The notes beneath the pieces were generated by a model that worked only from the letters and a program-made list of their open reading frames with translations, ran no database searches and was not told the origin of the DNA. Position numbers and translations under genes: made by a program. A stretch of 37,789 bases of DNA, from NCBI GenBank assembly GCA_041629655.1, contig JBFKMV010000027.1, forward strand, positions 1-37,789, in the 5' to 3' direction. Each line of letters starts with the position of its first letter. Position 1 is the stretch's first letter. This DNA comes from JBFKMV01 sp041629655 (lineage in GTDB: Bacteria > Acidobacteriota > Polarisedimenticolia > Polarisedimenticolales > Polarisedimenticolaceae). This document shows, in pieces, positions 31,961 through 37,789 of this stretch.

Positions 31961-33948
31961 CAGCTCGCGGGTTGCCGTCCCGGCGCCAGCCCGTCGAGAA
32001 ACGGCCGGAACAGGGCCGCGCTGATGCCGCCGGTGGCGTCGATCACCTCGGCCTCCTCGGTGCCGAACTCCGCCTTGGGCGGCGTGCGCGGCGGCGCCAG
32101 GACCACCGCGCGGGCGTGACGCGGGAGTTCCGGCAGCCGGCGCAGCTCGCGCAGCCGGCGTCGCTGCCAGCGCTCGTTGGCCGCGCCGTGGTAGACCAGG
32201 ACCGCGTGGCAGTCCTTGAGGTTTTCCTCGTGCTCCTCGTCGCGCTCCTGCTCGTCTTCCGCGGCGAAGAACGGCGTCAGCACCTCGTAGCGGCGCTCGC
32301 GCAGCAGCTCCTTCAGCCGGGCCAGCTGCTCGTCGCCTTCGTCGCCCTGGTCCGAGATCACGTAGACGCGGACCGGAGCCGCGGCGTCAGGGGCGGCCGC
32401 CGGCTGCGGCGCCGCGGGTCGGGCCAGCTGTTGCTCGACGGACGCGACCTGCGCGGCGACGGCGGTCTTCAACGTCTCGACGTCGTCGGGCGAGGTCTGG
32501 AGCGGCGTGGCCGCGGCGTCGGAGCGCAGCTGATCGACGAATCCCCGCTGTCGCTCGTCGGAGGCCGCCAGACCGGGCGGCAGGACGAGCAACCGATGCG
32601 GCCCGTCGGCCTCGCGCTCGACGGCCAGCGCGTACTCGAAGTGCGCGATCGAGCGGTCCGTGCCCTCGGGCACCACGCCGTAATCCGGACCGGCCAGGTG
32701 CAGGAACACGTGGCTCCGCGCGAGGTCCTTGCGGACGCGGGCCTCGAGGTCCGACGCCAGCAGCGGGGGCTCCCATTCCGGGAGCACGGTGTAGCCCCGC
32801 GACTCGAGTTCCTCGATCAGCGCGCCGCGTTGCTTGCGCAGCCCGAACGTCGAGGCGGCAACGTAGACTACCGCCCGCTTGGCCTCGAGCGCCGCGAGCT
32901 TCTCGTACAGCGTCGTCTTCAGCTCCTCGAGCGAGCGCTCGATCAGGTCTCCGCCCTCGCGCAGTCGCGGATCGTCGCGCAGCTGCTCGATCCGCTTCCG
33001 CTGCTCCTGCTCGACGTCGACGGTCTCCAGGCCTTCGGGAATCCAGATCAGCTGGACGAGAGCGGAGTCCGCCTCGGCGGCCCTCGCCCGCGCCAGCTCG
33101 ATCTGCAGCTCCACCGCCGACTGCGTCGCTCCCTCGGGAATGAACCCGACCTTCTTGCCCACGGGGTGGACCGCGACCCGGCACTGCTCGAGCTGCTCCT
33201 GCAGGAACCGCTGCAGCGGCTCGGCCTTGGTCGGCAGCGGACGGTCGGGGAACACCCGGTACTCCTTGCGCTCCAGGTCGCGGCGGATCTCGTCGCGCCA
33301 CTCGTCGAGGTCGCCGGTGGTCTCGGCCAGGAACACGGCCGGCTTCTCGGCGCCCCGGGCCGGCTTGCCCCGCGCCAGCTCGAGCAGCTCCTTGATGCCG
33401 TACGCCAGGTCGTCGACGCGGCGCTCGAAGTCGAGCCGCAGCGGCGCGTAGTTCGGGTCCAGCTCGCGGACCTGGCCCCCGGCCTCCTCGTCCTCGACCC
33501 AGAACCGGTAGCCGAGCACCTCGCCGGTGAAGCGCTCCACGACGCGGCGCTTGGCCGGCACGACCTCGGCGGACTTGAACGGCGTCTTCTCGAGCTTGAC
33601 CGCGCGGCACTTGCCGCTGCCCCGCAGCGTCAGCGAACCCGTGCGCTCGGCGTTGTCCCAGAACGTCTCGAGCTCGCGGAGGCACCAGTCGGAGCCGACG
33701 TAGTTCGGCGAGAGGATCGAGACCAGCACGCAGGCCCGGGTCACCGTCTCGTCGAGGATCCCGGCGAAGGCGTCGGTCCCGCGGAGCTTCTTGGCGTCGC
33801 GCCAGATGCTCGGGTTCGCCCGGAACAGCTGGTTGAGGCGGATCGTCAACGACTCGTCGAGCGCCTTGACCCACCCCGTGTGGTCCTTGTAGGGCGTCTT
33901 GTCGTCGTCGTGGGCGTAGCTGATGAACAGGTCGTGAGCGAATTCCAT
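31960..33948 (-). CDS. TIR-domain protein with additional TIR-like/DUF4062-like domains
   Basis: 662 residues. A clear TIR domain fills residues 1-150: HDLFISYAHDD at strand A, IWRDAKKLRG at the BB region, and VLVSILSPNYVGSDWCLREL, in which Glu92 matches the catalytic Glu of NAD-cleaving TIRs. Then come two alpha/beta units like DUF4062, each opening with a short strand and a basic helix: AVFLAETTGDLDEWRDEIRRDL (written here as its span 204-225) and VVYVAASTFGLRKQRGALIEEL (360-381), with later VFLHLAGPDYGVVPEGT (414-430). A fourth strand-helix unit starts at VRVYVISDQGDEGDEQ (526). ATG 33948 with GAGGTGA upstream was chosen because the TIR begins at once. It is coupled (TGATG) to the STAND gene. 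Confidence 0.88.
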   Translation of the reverse strand: MEFAHDLFISYAHDDDKTPYKDHTGWVKALDESLTIRLNQLFRANPSIWRDAKKLRGTDAFAGILDETVTRACVLVSILSPNYVGSDWCLRELETFWDNAERTGSLTLRGSGKCRAVKLEKTPFKSAEVVPAKRRVVERFTGEVLGYRFWVEDEEAGGQVRELDPNYAPLRLDFERRVDDLAYGIKELLELARGKPARGAEKPAVFLAETTGDLDEWRDEIRRDLERKEYRVFPDRPLPTKAEPLQRFLQEQLEQCRVAVHPVGKKVGFIPEGATQSAVELQIELARARAAEADSALVQLIWIPEGLETVDVEQEQRKRIEQLRDDPRLREGGDLIERSLEELKTTLYEKLAALEAKRAVVYVAASTFGLRKQRGALIEELESRGYTVLPEWEPPLLASDLEARVRKDLARSHVFLHLAGPDYGVVPEGTDRSIAHFEYALAVEREADGPHRLLVLPPGLAASDERQRGFVDQLRSDAAATPLQTSPDDVETLKTAVAAQVASVEQQLARPAAPQPAAAPDAAAPVRVYVISDQGDEGDEQLARLKELLRERRYEVLTPFFAAEDEQERDEEHEENLKDCHAVLVYHGAANERWQRRRLRELRRLPELPRHARAVVLAPPRTPPKAEFGTEEAEVIDATGGISAALFRPFLDGLAPGRQPAS

Positions 33949-34033
33949 CGGCGTCACCTCGCCGTGCCGGACCGCGGGCGGCCGGCTCGCGGCGCGGAAC
34001 AAAGCGCGGCGCGATAACCAAAAACGGGCGGGC

Positions 34034-34061
34034 TTGCCGCGGCCCCGGGCGGGCCTAGATT
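34034..34061 (+). promoter_or_regulatory. Promoter candidate for the lipoprotein gene
   Basis: TTGCCG (34034-34039) and TAGATT (34056-34061) with a 16-base spacer, about 34 bases before the GTG at 34095. It is in the 146-base divergent gap with the TIR gene; no convincing promoter for the TIR operon was seen there. Confidence 0.45.
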
Positions 34062-34094
34062 CAGCCCGGTCCCCGTTGATCGAGGAGCCGTCCC

Positions 34095-34631
34095 GTGGAC
34101 CGGAACCCGACCCATCCGTTGCTGCTCGTCCTCACGCTGTGCCTCGCCGCCGGGTGCTCGCAGCTCAACGACGAGATCGCGCTCCCCGGCGCCGGCGCGC
34201 TCGCCGGAAGCTGGGAGTACGTCGCGGCCAACGCCCACAGCGCCACGTTCTCGAACTGCAGCGGCGACGCGACCGTGCTGGAGGGCGCCACGGTCGTCGA
34301 CGGGATGGGCCTGGCGCCGCTGTGCCGGGTGCGCGGCACGTTCGAGGTGATCCGGGTCGCCGACGCCTTCGAGGTCGTCCCGTTCCAGGTGGCGTGCAGC
34401 GACGGGGGCACCGCCGCGGTCAGCGGTGGCGGCGCCTTCACCGGAACGACGATCGAGGGTGCCTGGCAGACCCTCTCGAGCAGCGGCGTGGCCGCGGTCC
34501 AGGCCTTCTCCGGCGTGGTCTCCGGCACCGACCAGCTGGTGGTGCAGGAGGGCTACTGGAGCTTCGCCGGAAGCTTCACGGGCTCCTGCGAGCTCGCGCC
34601 TCCGCTCACCGCGACCGTCGAGATTCGCTAG
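34095..34631 (+). CDS. Small lipoprotein of unknown function
   Basis: 178 residues from a GTG preceded by GAGGAG. The N terminus MDRNPTHPLLLVLTLCLAAGC carries a lipobox (LAAGC, Cys21 approx.), so the mature protein should be lipid-anchored. The rest is rich in short beta strands (GSWEYVAAN, GTFEVIRVADAFEVVPF, GYWSFAGSFTG) with two to three Cys pairs, suggesting a small beta-barrel or lipocalin-like domain; no family recognised. It is convergent with the collagen-like gene and their 3' ends overlap by 26 bases. Confidence 0.75.
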   Translation: MDRNPTHPLLLVLTLCLAAGCSQLNDEIALPGAGALAGSWEYVAANAHSATFSNCSGDATVLEGATVVDGMGLAPLCRVRGTFEVIRVADAFEVVPFQVACSDGGTAAVSGGGAFTGTTIEGAWQTLSSSGVAAVQAFSGVVSGTDQLVVQEGYWSFAGSFTGSCELAPPLTATVEIR

Positions 34632-36144
34632 CCCGCCGCCCGGCGTCCGGCGCCGGGCCCGCCGCGTTCCGCTCGGACAGCTCTCCGTTCGGCGTGATCG
34701 AGACCTCCGCATCGTCGTCCTCCGTGACGGTGTCGCCGTTGCCGGGCGTGCTGTCCGGATCCCGCTTGTCCGACTTCGTGACCTCCGCCCGGTTCCGGTG
34801 GTCGCCGTCCGCGTTCACGGTGACGGTGATCCGGAGCTCGCGGCTCTGCCCCGCCGCGAGCTGGCCGGCGAGCGTCCACACACCGGTCGCGGGGTCGTAC
34901 ACGTCGCCGCCGGCGGCGGCCTCGTGCGAGCGGTAGCTGAAGCCGTCGGGCAGCAAGTCGGTCACCTCGACCCTGGCCGGTGCCGGACCGGAGTTGGTCA
35001 GCCGCAGCGTGAACGTCACGCTGCCGCCCACCGCGGGTGCGAGAACGTCGGCCTGCTTGGCCAGCGAGAGGTCCGCGAGGCCCGGGTCCGGAGCGCCGAT
35101 CGGCTTGCAGCAGAAGTACGGATGGAGCTCGTTGAGATTGCCCTGGCGCACCACGTTGTCGCCGCCGTAGACGACGATGCCCTCCGACCAGCGCGTGTCG
35201 AACGACGGGTTGGTCGTGCTGGTCCACAGCAGGACCCCGGCCTGGTCGGTCAGCGTGCGGCAATCCGAGAAGCCCAGCACGTCGTTGCCGTCTTCGGGCT
35301 GGACGATGTCGCACATCGTCAGCGCCTCGGCGGAGCAGACCGTCTTGCCGTCGGCGTGACACCGCCGCGCGGCGTTCTCGTAGCTCGCCGCGGCGCTGAC
35401 GTCGGCGTCGATGCACCACGGCCCGACGCGCGCCTCGGTGGTGTCCTGCCGGCACAGCGTCGCGCCGCCGGCCGGGCCGGCCGGACCGGCGGGGCCGCGA
35501 GGTCCGGGAGGGCCGTCGCGACCATCCATTCCGTCGCGGCCGTCGCGGCCATCCATTCCGTCGCGGCCGTCCATTCCATCGCGGCCCGGGTCGCCCTGGG
35601 GGCCCTGTTCGCCCCGGGGCCCGACCGCGCCGATCGTGACGTCGATCACCTTGGTCTCGGCCGGGCACTCGACCAGCACCACGCAGGTCGCCGGATCGGT
35701 GTCGTGCAGCGCGACCAGGATCGACGTCTCGCTCGACTCGATCACGGTCAGCTGCATCAGGTCGCCGCCGCTGACGCCGATGAATACCAGCGGCTCGTCG
35801 CAGATGTTGGTGCCCTCGAGCAGCAGCGTGGGCGGCTCGGACTCCAGGTCGGGCACGGCCTTGTTGATCGCGCAGCCGGCGCCGGTCCCGCAAGCGCCCA
35901 GCGAGTCGCCGTGCGCCAGGTGGGCCGGGATCGAGTCGTCGTCGACCGTGATCGTGATCGGGTGGTCGGGATTCCCCGGCGGGATGTGACAGATCGTGAC
36001 CGGGTCGTGACCTCGCCCGCGGTCCCGTCCCGGCGGATCGAAGTCGGTGTCGTCACGGGGCGGACCGGCCGTCGCGACCGCGACCGCGACCGCCGGCAGC
36101 AGGCACAGGGCCAGCAGGACGCGTCGGATGGTGTTGGCTTTCAT
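34606..36144 (-). CDS. Secreted collagen-like protein with a DUF11 domain
   Basis: 512 residues. ATG 36144 follows AGGAG and opens a signal peptide (MKANTIRRVLLALCLLPAVA, cleavage near residue 26). Residues about 47-85 contain VTICHIPPGNP...IPAHLAHGDSLGAC, a motif repeated in many exported bacterial proteins. Residues 175-227 are 17 Gly-X-Y triplets of collagen type, rich in GRD and GMD. A Cys-containing globular region follows, ending near FCCKPIGAPD. Residues about 353-455 are a DUF11 beta-sandwich (LSLAKQADVLAPAVGGSVTF, LTNSGPAPARVEVTDLLPDG). The C terminus is Arg-rich with no sorting signal. It lies 8 bases after the porin gene, so the two are probably one operon, suggesting an outer-surface role. 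Confidence 0.85.
   Translation of the reverse strand: MKANTIRRVLLALCLLPAVAVAVATAGPPRDDTDFDPPGRDRGRGHDPVTICHIPPGNPDHPITITVDDDSIPAHLAHGDSLGACGTGAGCAINKAVPDLESEPPTLLLEGTNICDEPLVFIGVSGGDLMQLTVIESSETSILVALHDTDPATCVVLVECPAETKVIDVTIGAVGPRGEQGPQGDPGRDGMDGRDGMDGRDGRDGMDGRDGPPGPRGPAGPAGPAGGATLCRQDTTEARVGPWCIDADVSAAASYENAARRCHADGKTVCSAEALTMCDIVQPEDGNDVLGFSDCRTLTDQAGVLLWTSTTNPSFDTRWSEGIVVYGGDNVVRQGNLNELHPYFCCKPIGAPDPGLADLSLAKQADVLAPAVGGSVTFTLRLTNSGPAPARVEVTDLLPDGFSYRSHEAAAGGDVYDPATGVWTLAGQLAAGQSRELRITVTVNADGDHRNRAEVTKSDKRDPDSTPGNGDTVTEDDDAEVSITPNGELSERNAAGPAPDAGRRASESRRSR
35464..35622 (-). repeat. Collagen-like Gly-X-Y repeat tract
   Basis: 159 bases encoding 17 triplets. The middle part repeats GGCCGCGACGGAATGGAT-like units encoding GRDGMD, near-identical at DNA level, so copy number could vary by slippage. 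Confidence 0.85.
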
Positions 36145-36152
36145 GATGGCTC

Positions 36153-37322
36153 CTAAAACACGAGCTGCAGCTGGACCCGCAGCTCGTCCCGGTCGATGAA
36201 CTCCTCGGGCACGGGGTCGCCGGGCTGCAACGGCATGAACTCGAACTCCAGCCGCCGGTAGTCGACCTGGAGCTTGTTGCCGCGGAGGATCCGTGTGTCC
36301 GCGGCGCGACGACGCAGCACGAAGTGGTAGCCGAACGCCACGCCGGCCTCGGTTTCGTCGCGCTGCTCGACGTCCAGCAGCAACTCGGAATAACGACCCG
36401 CGATCTCGACGCCGTTGCTCCACAGGTAACCGACCTGCCCGTACCAGCCGTCGGTGTCGGTCTCGTCCAGCGGGGGGTCGCCCAGCACCGTGTCGGCGCT
36501 CTCGGTGAAGAACTCGCCGACCACGCCGAAGCCGCCCTTGCGATAGGCCAGCTCCAGCCCGCCGCGGGTGACGCGCTCCTCCTCGAAACCTTCGGTGCCG
36601 GTCGTGTTGAACATCGCCGACACCCCGATCGCCAGCCGCGACTGCCGGGAGCGCTCGAGATCGGTCTCGGCCAGCGGGAACTCGCCGTAAGGCGTGAACA
36701 CCAGCCGCAGCGCCCCCATGTAGTCGATGTTGTCCCCCTCGTCCTTGTTGATCCCGTTGCCGTTGTACAGCCCGGCGGCGTACTCGTAGGTGCGGTTCAT
36801 GTTGTGGCCGGTCACGGCGATCCCGACGTCGCGCCCGTGCGCGAAGCGCGTCGTGGCGATGGAACGGTCGACGAACTGCTGATCCCCCGTCGAGGTCAGC
36901 TGCTGGCGGCCGAACACCGTCTTGCCCTGGCCGACCCACAGCTGCGCCCGGCGGTCGGCGACGTACATGAACACGGCGTCCTCGAGCAGCCGCCCGCCGG
37001 ACTCGCTGCCGGCGGCGAGATCCGATTGCAGCAGGTACTCCCAGTTGCGGAACATCGTGCCCCGGATCCGCAGCTTGTAGCGCGCGATGTCGAACGAGCC
37101 CTTGGAATCGCCCGGCCGCGGGTCCTCCCAGACGAACCGGACCTGGGCGCGGTTTCGGACCTCGAGCGTGAAGTCGCCGTCGGAGCTCTCGTAGGCCAGC
37201 CCCTCGTCGCCGTACTCCCAGCCGGCCGCCGCCGTCGCCGGGGCGCCTGTCGGCAGCAGCGCCAGCATCGCGACGATCCACACACCGCGGGCCGCGATCC
37301 GGCCCCCCTCAGCCTCGCGCAT
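36153..37322 (-). CDS. Outer-membrane porin of the OprO/OprP (phosphate-selective) type
   Basis: 389 residues. ATG 37322 follows GGAGGGG; the signal peptide ends near ATAAAG (residue 34). The mature chain is continuous beta-strands with aromatic girdles typical of a 16-strand porin, including FTLEVRNRAQVRFVWEDPR, FDIARYKLRIRG, WEYLLQSDLAAG, AQLWVGQGKTVFGRQQLTS and VGYLWSNGVEIAGRYSELL, and ends in VQLQLVF with a terminal Phe, the BAM recognition signal. The family was named for phosphate or polyphosphate channels, but specificity cannot be read here. First gene of the operon with the collagen-like protein. Confidence 0.9.
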   Translation of the reverse strand: MREAEGGRIAARGVWIVAMLALLPTGAPATAAAGWEYGDEGLAYESSDGDFTLEVRNRAQVRFVWEDPRPGDSKGSFDIARYKLRIRGTMFRNWEYLLQSDLAAGSESGGRLLEDAVFMYVADRRAQLWVGQGKTVFGRQQLTSTGDQQFVDRSIATTRFAHGRDVGIAVTGHNMNRTYEYAAGLYNGNGINKDEGDNIDYMGALRLVFTPYGEFPLAETDLERSRQSRLAIGVSAMFNTTGTEGFEEERVTRGGLELAYRKGGFGVVGEFFTESADTVLGDPPLDETDTDGWYGQVGYLWSNGVEIAGRYSELLLDVEQRDETEAGVAFGYHFVLRRRAADTRILRGNKLQVDYRRLEFEFMPLQPGDPVPEEFIDRDELRVQLQLVF

Positions 37323-37465
37323 GCGTCACCCCTCCGATCGTGCACGCTTCGTGTCCGGATTTCCCCCTCGGCCGATCCGGGGCCCGGCAGAGGCAGGACT
37401 GCTCCCCGCGTCGCGTAGCTCGTCGATGAGGGGCCGACGGACCCGCTGGATCGTGCCCTGCCCGG

Positions 37466-37471
37466 ATTGTA
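37466..37471 (-). promoter_or_regulatory. Candidate -10 for the porin/collagen-like operon
   Basis: TACAAT read leftward (five of six consensus bases), giving a 5' leader of roughly 135 bases before the porin ATG. The -35 side (TTCATG at 18 bases) is weak. Confidence 0.4.
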
Positions 37472-37521
37472 TCCCAGTTCCGGCGGGTGCATGAAAAATG
37501 AAGCGTCCCGGATCGCGAAGC

Positions 37522-37541
37522 GTGTTGCGATTTCGCAACAC
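37522..37541. promoter_or_regulatory. Perfect 9-bp inverted repeat between divergent promoters (probable operator)
   Basis: Arms GTGTTGCGA (37522-37530) and TCGCAACAC (37533-37541) with a two-base centre. It lies upstream of both candidate promoters, about 51 bases beyond the leftward -10 and 24 bases before the rightward -35, so one dimeric regulator could serve both units. Confidence 0.6.
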
Positions 37542-37564
37542 CCTCCGTGTCCCGGCCCGGCCGT

Positions 37565-37590
37565 GGAACTTGCGCGGTAAAACCGACGTA
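37565..37590 (+). promoter_or_regulatory. ECF sigma-type promoter candidate
   Basis: GGAACTT (37565-37571) with CGTA (37587-37590), 17 bases between GGAAC and CGTA, as in many extracytoplasmic-function sigma promoters. Transcription would start about 30 bases before the ATG at 37626. Confidence 0.45.
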
Positions 37591-37625
37591 TTGATGAAGG
37601 AGACCCTTCCGGAAGGAGGTGGCGG

Positions 37626-37789
37626 ATGAGGATCCGTCCGATTCTGGTGGCGGGAGCGCTGCTGCTCGGCGCCGGGGCCACGACCGTCGCGGCGCGACAG
37701 ATCGACAAGCGCTTCCACGAGAGCTTCGACGTGGCGCCCGGGGCCCGCCTCCGGCTGACCCACGGCGACGGACAGGTCACGATCACGCC
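37626..37789 (+). CDS. Exported DUF4097-like protein (3' end outside window)
   Basis: 54 codons visible. The ATG at 37626 follows GGAAGGAGGTGG. A signal peptide (MRIRPILVAGALLLGAGA to VAA, about 23 residues) is followed by IDKRFHESFDVAPGARLRLTHGDGQVTI, the opening strand pattern of DUF4097 adhesin-like beta-helix domains, in which a repeated GxVxI motif marks each turn. Such genes are often controlled by ECF sigma/anti-sigma pairs, which agrees with the promoter candidate. The family call rests on a short segment. Confidence 0.7.
   Translation, partial: MRIRPILVAGALLLGAGATTVAARQIDKRFHESFDVAPGARLRLTHGDGQVTIT

Larger units (their letters stand above)
37323..37625. other. 303-base divergent intergenic region
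   Basis: No credible gene. It holds, from left to right, a leftward -10 for the porin gene, a perfect inverted repeat near its centre, and a rightward ECF-type promoter candidate; these are listed separately. Confidence 0.7.

Noticed and set aside
1..37789. tRNA, rRNA, insertion sequence or prophage genes
   Set aside because: No tRNA-like or rRNA sequence, transposase, integrase or phage structural motif was recognised on either strand; a covariance-model search would be decisive.

Overview
This is a GC-rich, tightly packed bacterial chromosome segment with about 28 protein genes, two of them cut by the window ends. No rRNA, tRNA, insertion sequence, phage gene or CRISPR array was seen. The organism is probably a Gram-negative bacterium of the Acidobacteriota or a nearby lineage. 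The evidence is a VWFA-related gene of the type common in Acidobacteria, an outer-membrane porin, MopE-like repeats, BNR-repeat and Cys-rich secreted proteins, and many lipoproteins. Placement rests on gene families only and is an inference.

Layout. 1-2392 (minus): succinate dehydrogenase anchor SdhC of the mycobacterial Sdh1 (type F) kind, then SdhA, which runs off the left end. 2487-4010 (plus): exported beta-helix protein. 4022-5965 (minus): VWFA-related protein split by one in-frame TGA. 6029-9199 (minus): lipoprotein subtilisin, MtfA-like metalloprotease with a SEC-C tail, and PurU. 9257-10933 (plus): conserved protein of unknown function. 10941-13407: a small Kazal-like secreted protein and, divergently, a sialidase-like secreted protein. 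13430-16242 (minus): operon for archaeal-type HMG-CoA synthase, acetoacetyl-CoA thiolase, a DUF35 Zn-ribbon/OB protein and a small ribbon-helix-helix protein.

16417-24382 (minus) is the most interesting block. A 65-residue peptide with a near-ideal double-glycine leader has its own promoter and a strong ribosome binding site. Two tandem hairpins follow, then a cyclic-nucleotide-binding-fold protein, an HlyD adaptor, a C39-peptidase ABC exporter, the second NHLM-type ABC protein and 6-phosphogluconolactonase, with overlaps or very short gaps. The predicted exported core is 48 residues, acidic, about half Gly and Pro, with no Cys or aromatic residue, so it does not look like a known bacteriocin. 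An FHA-GAF-adenylate cyclase gene lies immediately upstream (24539-26134).

26244-33948 (minus) is a second system: a TIR protein that appears to carry several TIR-like alpha/beta domains, overlapping by one base with a membrane-anchored STAND NTPase with WD40 repeats, followed 14 bases later by a MopE-like, probably outer-membrane, protein. The architecture recalls NLR-like sensors, and the surface-protein partner is unusual.

34095-37789: a small lipoprotein, a porin plus collagen-like/DUF11 secreted protein pair, and the start of a DUF4097-like exported protein. The last two transcription units diverge from a region with a perfect 9-bp inverted repeat and an ECF-type promoter candidate.
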